Source: Streptomyces thermolilacinus SPC6 (GTDB lineage Bacteria > Actinomycetota > Actinomycetes > Streptomycetales > Streptomycetaceae). Taken from it: 64,000 nucleotides of DNA. The stretch's first letter is position 1; each line of letters begins with the position of its first letter. The DNA lies in the NCBI RefSeq assembly GCF_000478605.2, contig NZ_ASHX02000001.1, positions 868,001 through 932,000 on the forward strand, written 5' to 3'. Both the position numbers and the translations under genes were made by a program. Positions 17,823 through 25,235 of the stretch are shown here, piece by piece. The notes beneath the pieces are model-generated. The model had not been told where the DNA came from. It worked only from the letters and a program-made list of their open reading frames with translations, and searched no databases.

Positions 17823-17990
17823 TCAGCCCGCCCCGGCGCCCGCGCCCCGGCCGAGGGAGGCGCGGAGCCGGTCGTACCGGTCCACGTCCGTCCACACGTC
17901 CCTCGGGTGCGGGCGCGAGACGTACCAGGCCCACAGGCTCGCGCCGAGGGCGGCCGTCAGCGGGATGAGCAGCCACAGAAGCGGCTCCAT
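17823..17990 (-). CDS. 55-residue single-pass membrane protein
   Basis: A short gene starts with ATG at 17990 after AAGGGGGG and ends with TGA at 17823. It encodes MEPLLWLLIPLTAALGASLW, continues WAWYVSRPHPRDVW in outline, and then a charged tail with DRYDRLRASLGRG. One N-terminal transmembrane helix is followed by a basic and Tyr-Asp-rich cytoplasmic tail. Small Streptomyces membrane proteins of this pattern (helix, Ser-Arg, then a VDRYxRLR segment) exist and have no known role. It lies between the DUF2267 and Hsp20 genes on the same strand. Confidence 0.65.
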   Translation of the reverse strand: MEPLLWLLIPLTAALGASLWAWYVSRPHPRDVWTDVDRYDRLRASLGRGAGAGAG

Positions 17991-18135
17991 GAGGGGTCCC
18001 CCCTTCGCAGTCGTCAGTCGTCAGTCGTCATCGTCGGTCACCGGTCACGGTCACGGGGCGTCGCCCCTGCGCGCGACCCGGGCCGCCGCCGCCGCGACCC
18101 GTCGGCGCGGGTGGCACCTGCGGCGCGGCGGCGCG

Positions 18136-18164
18136 GGGCCCGCGGCCGGTGCTGCCGCGGGCCC
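18136..18164 (-). terminator. Hairpin downstream of the Hsp20 gene
   Basis: A perfect 11-bp inverted repeat (GGGCCCGCGGC and GCCGCGGGCCC) with a 7-nt loop starts about 15 nt past the Hsp20 stop on the minus strand. Confidence 0.65.
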
Positions 18165-18178
18165 GGGTCGCCTGCCCG

Positions 18179-18616
18179 TCAGGAGCGGATCGCCCTGCGG
18201 CCGGAGCCGCCGATCTCGATCCTGCGGGGCTTGGCGCGCTCGGCCACCGGAACCTTCACGCGCAGCACACCGGCGTCGTACGTCGCCTCGATGCCGTCCG
18301 GGTCGAGCGCGTCGCCCAGGAACAGACGCCTGGTGAACGTACCGGTGGGCCGCTCGGCGAAGAGCGGATCGCCGCCCTCCGGGACGGCCGACGCGCGCTC
18401 GGCCGTCACCGTCAGCGCGTCCTTCTCCACCTGGAGGTCCACCGATTCGGGGTCCACGCCGGGCAGGTCGAACGCGACCCGCACCGCGTCGTCCGTGCGC
18501 CAGGCGTCCATCGGGACACCGCCCGTCCGGCCGGTCGGACCGGTCGGACCGGACGCGCCGAAGAGGTCCCGCGTGAGGCGGTCCACTTCACGGAAGGGAT
18601 CGGTCCGCATGAGCAT
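18179..18616 (-). CDS. Small heat-shock protein, Hsp20/alpha-crystallin family
   Basis: From ATG at 18616 (GAGGAGG upstream) the product has 145 residues. The start MLMRTDPFREVDRLTRDLF is the typical N-terminal arm, followed by the alpha-crystallin domain with VRVAFDLPGVDPESVDLQVE, LTVTAERA, GTFTRRLFLGDALD and the closing GVLRVKVPVAE. The C-terminal IXI-like element is RRIEIGG. It is an ATP-independent holdase that binds unfolding proteins. The promoter has good -35 and -10 elements and an overlapping HAIR-like operator, indicating heat-shock control, probably by HspR. Confidence 0.92.
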   Translation of the reverse strand: MLMRTDPFREVDRLTRDLFGASGPTGPTGRTGGVPMDAWRTDDAVRVAFDLPGVDPESVDLQVEKDALTVTAERASAVPEGGDPLFAERPTGTFTRRLFLGDALDPDGIEATYDAGVLRVKVPVAERAKPRRIEIGGSGRRAIRS

Positions 18617-18671
18617 CTCGTCCTCGCCTCCTCGCACACGTGTCGTACCGATGCTCCTCAGCGATAGTCCT

Positions 18672-18700
18672 TATATAGCGCGCGGCATGGTTGTTGACAA
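18672..18700 (-). promoter_or_regulatory. Sigma-70-type promoter of the Hsp20 gene
   Basis: On the minus strand, TTGTCA (18695-18700) and TATATA (18672-18677) are separated by exactly 17 nt. Transcription would begin near 18665, giving a leader of about 50 nt. Confidence 0.75.
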
Positions 18701-18713
18701 GTATCGACTCAAG
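18693..18713 (-). promoter_or_regulatory. HAIR-like operator (candidate HspR site)
   Basis: On the minus strand a perfect CTTGAGT half-site (18707-18713) is followed by 7 nt and TGTCAAC (18693-18699), which keeps TCAA of the second half ACTCAAG. The consensus HspR inverted repeat is CTTGAGT-N7-ACTCAAG. The site covers the -35 hexamer, a position suited to repression. Confidence 0.6.
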
Positions 18714-18885
18714 TTTCTGGTGGCGCCCCGCATAGGGTGCCGGTCACCCTCGCGCGCCCCCGCGCCCGCCGCCTCCGGCGTCCCGGGCGGTCGGCGTGGG
18801 CGGGGCCGCCGACGGGAGGCATCGGGGGCGGCGGGGTGGGCACCCGTGCGGCGGAACGCAACCGGGTGACGCTCAGGAGGACGCC

Positions 18886-19338
18886 GTGGCCACCGGCCCG
18901 CCCATGAACGACGGCGCCGACCGGAGGCGCGCCGACGACTCCGGCGGCTCCGACGGCCTCGAGGCCCGCTTCGGCGGGGCGCTGGAGGACGTGTCCGCCG
19001 CCAGGCTGGTCGCCGACCGCTATCTGGACGCCCTGGAGCGCACGGCCGCCCCGGCGGTGCCGGACCACCGCGACGACGTGCTGCTCGTCGTGACCGAGCT
19101 GGCGGGCAACGCCGTCCAGTACGCGCCCGGCCCGTTCTCGCTGCGGCTGCGGCGGACCTTCGACGGGGTCCACGTCGTCGTACGGGACAGCAATCCGCAC
19201 CCGCCGGTCCCCCGCCCCTGGTCCCCGGCGGACAACACGGGGGCCGTCGGCTGGTACCTGGTGAACGCGCTGGCCACCCAGGTGTCGGTGCTGACCCGGC
19301 CGGAGGGCAAGGACGTGCACGTCTTCCTGCCGTGGTGA
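18886..19338 (+). CDS. ATP-binding protein of the anti-sigma-factor kinase type (HATPase_c_2)
   Basis: The GTG at 18886 has AGGAGG 5 nt upstream, giving 150 residues. The GHKL ATPase motifs are compressed as in SpoIIAB/RsbW-like proteins of Streptomyces: N-box VTELAGNAVQYAPG, G1-like VVRDSNPHPP and G2-like VGWYLVNALATQVS. It lacks a histidine dimerisation domain. Such proteins bind and may phosphorylate anti-anti-sigma factors, but most of the many Streptomyces copies have no known partner. The gene is divergent from hsp20, so a stress role is plausible by position only. Confidence 0.85.
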   Translation: MATGPPMNDGADRRRADDSGGSDGLEARFGGALEDVSAARLVADRYLDALERTAAPAVPDHRDDVLLVVTELAGNAVQYAPGPFSLRLRRTFDGVHVVVRDSNPHPPVPRPWSPADNTGAVGWYLVNALATQVSVLTRPEGKDVHVFLPW

Positions 19339-19431
19339 GGCGGCTCACCCGGACGGACCGGCAGCGGCGGCGGGCGGGGCGCGGGCGTGCTGGGGTGGAG
19401 TCAAGCGTCGTCCACCGCACGGAGAGCCGCC

Positions 19432-19626
19432 ATGTACGAAATGCGCATCGGTACGGCCGCCACCGGTACCGGATTGGTGTGGCATGTCGTCGGCCACGAC
19501 CAGTCCTCCGCGCTCTGCGGCCAGCCCCTCCAGGAGGCGAGCGACGAGACGGACCGGCACTGCCTGTCGTGCATGTCGGTGTTCCAGGAGCTGATGCAGC
19601 GCCCAGGCCGGGCCGCGGCCACCTGA
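19432..19626 (+). CDS. Small Cys-containing protein, 64 aa
   Basis: The ATG at 19432 follows GGAGAG. The product has three blocks: MYEMRIGTAATGTGLVWHVV, then a segment with ALCGQPLQ, and a C-terminal HCLSCMSVFQELM. The spacing of Cys and His (ALCG ... HCLSC) suggests a small zinc site. I do not know its function. It sits alone 93 bp after the HATPase_c_2 gene and is followed by a clear hairpin at 19668-19702, which supports it being an expressed unit. Confidence 0.65.
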   Translation: MYEMRIGTAATGTGLVWHVVGHDQSSALCGQPLQEASDETDRHCLSCMSVFQELMQRPGRAAAT

Positions 19627-19667
19627 GCGGCTCCACCGGCTGACGCCCGGCCCCGTATCGCCCCCTG

Positions 19668-19702
19668 ACGTGCCCGTGTACCTCTCCGGTACGCGGGCAC
19701 GT
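19668..19702 (+). terminator. Hairpin after the 64-residue gene
   Basis: A 14-bp stem with one G-U pair (ACGTGCCCGTGTAC and GTACGCGGGCACGT) and a 7-nt loop lies 42 nt past the stop codon. Confidence 0.75.
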
Positions 19703-19902
19703 TCGCGTACCGGCGCCGACGGTCATGGCAGCTACGGGCCGCCGGTCCGCCTCGTCGGCAGGTCGTGGCCCGTGGGTCTGTGGGGTCGGGTGTGCTTCGT
19801 GGGGCGTGAGTGTGTGATCGGCGCACCTGTGCCCGGACCCCGCCCGGACCGCACCGTGGAGGTGTCCGCGTGTCGCGGTGCACCGTCAGACCGGGGGGTC
19901 GC

Positions 19903-21090
19903 ATGGGGTTCGAAGGCGTACGGGCTGGGAGCCCTGCGGAGCAGGAGGTGCTGGAGGGGGTCGTCGCCGGGTTGTGCGCGGAGCTGTTCGCCTGGCTGCC
20001 GCGCAGGGACCAGCGGCGCAGAGGCGAGCAGTACCTGCGGGGGCTGCTGAACGCGCGGGGCCGCAAGTCGGTGCGGAACATCGCCGCGTCGGCCGGGGAC
20101 GGCGCCGCCGAGCAGAGCCTCCACCACTTCGTCTCCGTGTCCCCCTGGGACTGGGCGCAGGTGCGGGCCGCCCTCGCCCGGTATGTGGAGCGGGAGCTGG
20201 GACCGCGCTGCTGGGTCGTCCGGAGCGTGGTCATCCCGAAGGCGGGCCGTCATTCGGTGGGCGTGGCGCGGCGGTTCGTCCCGAGCGCGGGACATCTGGT
20301 CAACAGCCAGGAGGCGTACGGGGTGTGGGCGGCCGGCGACGGCTGGAGCACGCCCGTCAACTGGCGGCTGCGGCTCCCCGGGCAGCGCGTCGGCGGGACG
20401 CCCCGGGGTGTCGTCGCGGTGGCGGCGCCGGAGTGCGCGGCCGGGGCGGTGCGGGAGGCCGGGGCGTGGACGGACGCGTCCCGGCGCCCGGTCGTGGCCG
20501 ACCTGCCGGACCTGGAACCCCTGGCGCTCGTACGGGCGTTACGCGAGGCGGGGCTGCCGTTCGTCGTGCCCGTACCGGAGTCGGTGGTGGTCGCCGCCGA
20601 GGACCCGGCGCTGGGCCGGATCGCTGCCGGGCCGCTTCCGGCGGGGCGGCTGCTGCGGCTCGCCGGGCCGCTGCGGAGGCCCGTGACCTGGGTGGAGCCG
20701 GTGACGGGGCGGACGCGGGCGGGGCTCGTGGCGGGGGTGCGGGTGGCTCTGCCGGGGGCGGGGCCCGCGCTGCTGCTGGGCGTGTGGGACGGGGGCGCGG
20801 CGGGGGCCGGGGCCGGGGTGCTCGGCGGGCCGGTGCGCTGCTGGCTCACCGGGGTGCCGGGGCGGCCGTGGGGAGAACTGCTGCGGCTGGCGCTGCTGTC
20901 GGGGCGGGTCGCCGCCGACTTCGCCGCGACGTCGCTGGACGTGGGCCTGGCGGACTTCGAGGGCCGTTCGTACGGCGGCTGGCACCGGCACACGACCCTG
21001 GCGTCCGCCGCGCAGGCCGCCCGCACCCTCACGGCGGCCCACCGGGCCGCCGCCGCGCCGGGCGGTCAGCCGATGGCGCGGTCGGGCTGA
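19903..21090 (+). CDS. IS701-type transposase-derived protein, first catalytic Asp missing
   Basis: The product (about 395 residues from ATG 19903) follows the IS701/DDE superfamily endonuclease layout: RRRGEQYLRGLL, ARGRKSVRNIA, EQSLHHFVSVSPWDWAQVR, then IPKAGRHSVGVARRFVPSAG, NSQEAYGVWA, VVADLPDLEP and a C-terminal FEGRSYGGWHRHTTLASA. Family members normally have an Asp pair just before PK.G (DDTGFPK); here the segment reads RSVVIPK, so the first acidic residue is lost, while the second Asp and the final Glu remain. No terminal inverted repeats or target duplications are apparent around it. It is likely a domesticated, DNA-binding but non-transposing protein. It overlaps the convergent PucR gene by 25 bp. 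GTG at 19870 is an alternative start. Confidence 0.8.
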   Translation: MGFEGVRAGSPAEQEVLEGVVAGLCAELFAWLPRRDQRRRGEQYLRGLLNARGRKSVRNIAASAGDGAAEQSLHHFVSVSPWDWAQVRAALARYVERELGPRCWVVRSVVIPKAGRHSVGVARRFVPSAGHLVNSQEAYGVWAAGDGWSTPVNWRLRLPGQRVGGTPRGVVAVAAPECAAGAVREAGAWTDASRRPVVADLPDLEPLALVRALREAGLPFVVPVPESVVVAAEDPALGRIAAGPLPAGRLLRLAGPLRRPVTWVEPVTGRTRAGLVAGVRVALPGAGPALLLGVWDGGAAGAGAGVLGGPVRCWLTGVPGRPWGELLRLALLSGRVAADFAATSLDVGLADFEGRSYGGWHRHTTLASAAQAARTLTAAHRAAAAPGGQPMARSG

Positions 21091-23036
21091 TCGCGGCGCC
21101 GGACGAGGGCCTGCCGGGTGCGCCACAGCTGGAGGGCGAGCTGCACCTCCAGGGCGCGGGAGGGTTCCTGCCAGCCGGGGCTGAGGAGTTCGGTGACGCG
21201 TTCCAGGCGCCGCGACACCGTGTTGGGGTGGACGTGGAGGGTCTCGGCGGCGCGGCTGGGGCTGCACGCGGAGGCGAAGTACGCCTCCAGGGTGCGGGCC
21301 AGCTCGGTGCACTGCTGGGTGTCGTAGTCGAGGACGGGCCCGATGGCGCGGCGGACGAACCCGACCGTGTTGGGGCTGTCGGAGAGCAGCAGCCCGAGGA
21401 ACCCGAGCTCGCGCGGGGACGCGGCGACCCCCACCCCGCCCAGCGCGGTGACCGCCTCCAGGCAGCGGCGGGCCTCCCGGTGGGCGGCGACGATCCCGGC
21501 AGGGTCGGTCGCCGGGCCGGCGGAGCCCACGGTCACCGGGCGGCCCAGCACCGCCGACAGCTCCGCCGACAGCGCCTCGCCCGCCGAGCCCGGGTCCGTG
21601 CCGGGCAGCATCATCACCAGGCAGTCGCCGTCCACGGCCTTCAGCCCCGAGGTGCGGTACGCGTACGAGGACGCCCACACGGCCGCCCGGCCACCCGTGC
21701 CGCCCTCGGGGCGGGCGACCACGAGGACGTGCGGCCGGTCCAGGTCCACGTCGAGCCGCCGGGCCCGCTCGGCGAGCTGCTCGGGCGGGGCGTCACCGCC
21801 CTTGAGCAGGTCCCCGAACAGCAGGTCGCGCACCCGCCCGTCCGTCCCGGCGCTGCGCCGCACCAGCAGGGCCACCGCGAGGGCACGGGCGGCGGTGCGC
21901 AGCAGGTCCAGGCCGTGCGCGCCGAGCGGCGCCGCCGGGACGACATGGAGGGTGCCGAGCAGTTCGTCGCCCGCGGTGGCCGGGCACACCCAGCCGCCGC
22001 CACCGGACCGTACGGGCCGCCCCTCCGCGTGCGCGTCGAGGACCCGGGCCAGCAGTCCGGGCGCGCCGGGCTCGTCGGGGGCGGCGCCCACGGCGGCGAG
22101 TCTGCGCCCGGCGGGGTCGCGCACCAGCAGCTCCGGCACGCCGAGCAGTTCGGCCGCCTCCATGGCGACGGCCTGGAGGTCGCGGCCCGTGAGGACCAGG
22201 TCGAGCAGCCGGTCGAGGACCTGGCGGGAGGTGCGGGCGGCGGCCAGGCCCTGCCGCGCCCGGGCGGCGCCGGAGGCCAGGGCGCCGTTCTCGGCGCGGG
22301 TGCGCTCCAGCAGCCGCGCCCGGTCCAGGGCGGCGGCGGCCAGGTCGCCCAGCGCGCTCATCAGGGCCGTCTCGTCCGGGGTGAAGTGGCGTACGCGCCG
22401 GTCGGCGACGTACAGGACGCCGGAGGCCGTCTCCTGCCCGCCCGCCCCCTCCGTCCGCAGCGGCACCGCCATCACCGCGTGCAGCCCTTCGGCGTGCGCC
22501 AGGTCGTCCAGGGCCGGGACGTGGGCGAAGGCGTCGTCGTGGAGGTGGTCGGCGGTCCAGAACGGGCCCCTTCGCCGGGTCGCCCCGCGCCCGGCCCCGC
22601 CGAGCGCGGGTACCACGCAGCCCAGGGTGTCGGCGGTCACGTGGCCGTCGGACGCGCACACCCGGGAGCGGCGCCCGTCGGGGTCGTGGAGGGCCACCCA
22701 CGCCATGTCGGCGCCCAGCAGCAGCCGCGCCCGCCGGACGACGGTCTTCAGCACACCGTCAGGACCGTACGGGAGGGACAGGTCGCGGGCCGTGTCGACG
22801 AGCGCCGCGAGCCCCGACTCCCGCTGCCGCCGCCGGTCCAGCCGGTCCCGCACGGCGAGGGCGGCGTCCTTGGCGCGGACCAGTCGCCGCAGGCCGGCCG
22901 GGGACGCCCCGGAGCGCCGGGCGTCTGCGACGACCTGGTCGAAGGCGCTGTCCGGGGCTTCGCGGCCGAGGAGTTCGAGGAGTTCGAGGAAGGTAGAGAG
23001 ATCGGATTCCGACGACGCCCGGTCGTCCGCCGCCAC
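21066..23036 (-). CDS. PucR/CdaR family transcription regulator with GAF domain
   Basis: The 656-residue protein starts at GTG 23036 with GGGGGG upstream. Residues about 90-240 form a GAF-like domain (LLLGADMAWVALHDPDG ... GLHAVMAVPLRTEG), followed by a second sensory stretch, a CdaR GGDEF-like region (LDVDLDRPHVLVVARPEG) and the C-terminal PucR HTH (LARTLEAYFASACSPSRAAE, then TLHVHPNTVSRRLERV). PucR-like regulators sense small molecules and control catabolic or developmental genes. Its 3' end overlaps the transposase-derived gene in the opposite direction. Target genes cannot be named. Confidence 0.9.
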   Translation of the reverse strand: MAADDRASSESDLSTFLELLELLGREAPDSAFDQVVADARRSGASPAGLRRLVRAKDAALAVRDRLDRRRQRESGLAALVDTARDLSLPYGPDGVLKTVVRRARLLLGADMAWVALHDPDGRRSRVCASDGHVTADTLGCVVPALGGAGRGATRRRGPFWTADHLHDDAFAHVPALDDLAHAEGLHAVMAVPLRTEGAGGQETASGVLYVADRRVRHFTPDETALMSALGDLAAAALDRARLLERTRAENGALASGAARARQGLAAARTSRQVLDRLLDLVLTGRDLQAVAMEAAELLGVPELLVRDPAGRRLAAVGAAPDEPGAPGLLARVLDAHAEGRPVRSGGGGWVCPATAGDELLGTLHVVPAAPLGAHGLDLLRTAARALAVALLVRRSAGTDGRVRDLLFGDLLKGGDAPPEQLAERARRLDVDLDRPHVLVVARPEGGTGGRAAVWASSYAYRTSGLKAVDGDCLVMMLPGTDPGSAGEALSAELSAVLGRPVTVGSAGPATDPAGIVAAHREARRCLEAVTALGGVGVAASPRELGFLGLLLSDSPNTVGFVRRAIGPVLDYDTQQCTELARTLEAYFASACSPSRAAETLHVHPNTVSRRLERVTELLSPGWQEPSRALEVQLALQLWRTRQALVRRRDQPDRAIG

Positions 23037-23167
23037 ACAAACCCCCCGAGTCGTCCCGCCACTCCGACCGGCCGAAAGTAATACGCTAGGTGAAGATCGG
23101 TCAACGGCTTGTTGATGAACGGCCGTTCACCTCCGGGTGCCGTCGCCTTCCCGGCGGGCGCTCCCGG

Positions 23168-24051
23168 TCAGTCGGTGAGCGGGTCGTCGAGCACCCGCCG
23201 CAGGACCCGCTCCTGGAAGCCGTCCGGGTCGGGGCTGGACAGTCCCGCCATGGTCGCGAGCGCCTTCCACAGGGCCCAGCCGCGCGCCCGGCGCCACGCG
23301 TCGTGGGGGAGGCCGGCCGCCTCGCGGAAGACCCCCGCTCCTCGCCGGTGAAGTACGTCCACGCCATCACGAGGTCGCACGCCGGGTCGCCGGTGCCGCA
23401 GGTGCCGAAGTCGATGACGGCGGACAGGCGGCCGCCGGCGGTCAGCAGATTGCCGACGGCGACGTCGCCGTGGAACCACGTCGGCGGCGCGTCCCAGGAC
23501 GAGCGGAGGGCGTCCTCCCAGACGGCGCGGCAGGCGGCCGCGTCCACCCTGTCCCCGAGCGTGTCGAGGGCGCGCCGGACCTGGTCGCCGTAGACGCCGG
23601 GGTGACGGCCCCGGTAGTACGAGTGGTGGCCCGCGGCCGGTCCGTGCTCGTCCGGGACCTCGCGGAGGCCGGTCAGGAACGCGCCGAGGTCACGGGCCAG
23701 TCGGGCGCGGTCGATGTCCAGGGCCGCCTCGACGGTGTCCCCCGGCAGCCAGCGCCGCACCGACCAGGGGTACGGGTACCCGGCTCCCGGGCGGCCGGTC
23801 GCCACCACATGCGGGACGGGCATCGTCAGATGCCGGGCCAGCACCGGCAGGCAGCGGTCCTCCTTCTCGACGGCGGCCACATAGCCCTCGGCGCTGGGCA
23901 GGCGCACGGCCAGCTCGTCGCCGAGCCGGAAGGTCCGGTTGTCCCAGCCCTGCCGGGCGACCGGCCGCACCGGCAGGCCGCCCCACTCGGGGAACTGCTC
24001 GGCGACCAGGGCGCGTACGAGATCACTGTCGATGTCCGTCACAGCCCCCAC
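23168..24051 (-). pseudogene. Aminoglycoside phosphotransferase-family kinase, frameshifted
   Basis: The N-terminal 230 residues read as a phosphotransferase-fold protein: GWDNRTFRLGDELAVRLPS (nucleotide-binding Lys replaced by Arg-type residue), PTWFHGDVAVGNLL (catalytic HGD..x..N loop) and AVIDFGTCGTGDPACDL. After AWTYFTGEERG the frame continues into meaningless Ser/Arg-rich sequence, whereas the natural ending (VFREAAGLPHDAWRRARG ... VLRRVLDDPLTD) lies in the next frame and stops at 23168. One G is missing on the coding strand at a run of five (23332-23336). Without the fault it would be about 294 residues. GTG at 24042 is an alternative start. The substrate is unknown; these enzymes often phosphorylate metabolites rather than drugs. 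Confidence 0.8.
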
Positions 24052-24086
24052 CCTGCGTCAGCCGCCGCCACCCGCACAACGGGGTT

Positions 24087-24974
24087 TCAGGGGCGGGCCG
24101 GTGCCGGGTCGTCCCGGGGCGGGGCGGGCTCGTCCCGGGGCGGTACGCCGTCGTCGGTGACCCGGCCGTGGGGCGCGGGCCCCGGGTCCGGGGGCGGGGC
24201 GCCCACCGCCGAGAAGACGACCGCGCCGAGGAGCACGGCCGTCAGCCCGTACACGGCGCGGGTGAGGGCACGCACGCGGCGTTCGCTGCCGGTGCGCACC
24301 GAACGGGCCAGCGGCAGCGTCGCGGTGGACACGGAGGCGACCAGCTCGCTCAGCCACGCGCGAAGGTCGTCCGGGTCGGCGAAACCGGCGACCTCGCGGG
24401 CCAGGCCGGCCCGCGCGTGCCGAAGGCGGCTCACCGTGGCGGGAACACTGGCCGCGCACTCCTCGGCGGCCTCCTCGACGCTCAGCCCCAGGCCGTCGCA
24501 GAGCAGGACGGTACGGCGGTACGGCGGCGGCAGCTCCAACAGGGCGCGGTGCGCCGGGTCGGCGGGCGGCGTCACGGGGCGGCGTGGGCGGCGCCGGTAC
24601 CGGTGCCAGGGGGCGAGCGCGTACTCGTACGCCTGCGCCCGCACCCAGGCGACCGGGTCGGGGTCGTGCGAGACCTCCGGCCAGTGCTCCCAGGCGCGTT
24701 GGAAGGCGTGCTCGACGGAGTCGAAGGCGTGCCTGCGGCGCCCCGTGAGCAGATACGTCTGGTGCACCAGGGCGGGGGCGACCTCGGCGTAGAGCGTGTC
24801 GAAGGACTCGACGGGGGTCGGTGCGGGCGGCGTCGGCGGGGCGGACTCGGCGGAGGCGGACTCAGCCGAGGGGGACTCGGCGGAGGGCGAATCGGGGGAC
24901 GGTGACTCGGTGGACCGGGACTCGGGGGACGGGGACCGCGCGGGCGGGGACTGGGTGGTGGTGCTCTGGCTCAT
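24087..24974 (-). CDS. Sigma-70-like (ECF-type) protein with C-terminal membrane anchor
   Basis: The 295-residue protein has an N-terminal low-complexity Ser/Pro/Glu linker, then a sigma region-2-like segment (SFDTLYAEVAPALVHQTYLL ... VEHAFQRAWEHWPEV, AWVRAQAYEYALAPWHRYRR) and a region-4-like HTH (LLELPPPYRRTVLLCDGLGL and VEEAAEECAASVPATVSRLR). After it come about 60 residues, a single hydrophobic helix (LTAVLLGAVVFSAVG) and a Pro/Asp-rich tail probably outside the membrane. This order is unusual for a free sigma factor and suggests that it is tethered to, or regulated from, the membrane. Starts at ATG 24974 without a strong ribosome binding site. Recognised promoters are unknown. Confidence 0.75.
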   Translation of the reverse strand: MSQSTTTQSPPARSPSPESRSTESPSPDSPSAESPSAESASAESAPPTPPAPTPVESFDTLYAEVAPALVHQTYLLTGRRRHAFDSVEHAFQRAWEHWPEVSHDPDPVAWVRAQAYEYALAPWHRYRRRPRRPVTPPADPAHRALLELPPPYRRTVLLCDGLGLSVEEAAEECAASVPATVSRLRHARAGLAREVAGFADPDDLRAWLSELVASVSTATLPLARSVRTGSERRVRALTRAVYGLTAVLLGAVVFSAVGAPPPDPGPAPHGRVTDDGVPPRDEPAPPRDDPAPARP

Positions 24975-25235
24975 CGGGTCGGCGACCCACTCCGAACGAA
25001 AATGTGCATAGGGGCATCTTGACGTGACATCGACATGATTCGCGCATTGCGCCACGGCTTCGAACGCTGCCGGAAGAAACGTTACTGTCGGCGGCCGGGA
25101 TTGACGCCCTCTGCCCGGCGGCACGGCGCGGCGCGGCGCGGCGCGGCGGGTGCGACGGTCCGTCGGGCCCGGCGGGGTCGGCCGGTCCGTCGGGGCCGGT
25201 GCGTCGGGGCCAGTGCGTCGGGCGGGTCCGGCCGG

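Noticed and set aside
19878..23081. Plus-strand frame of more than 1,000 codons over the PucR gene
   Set aside because: Gly/Arg/Ala-rich antisense shadow of the transposase-derived and PucR genes without domain motifs.
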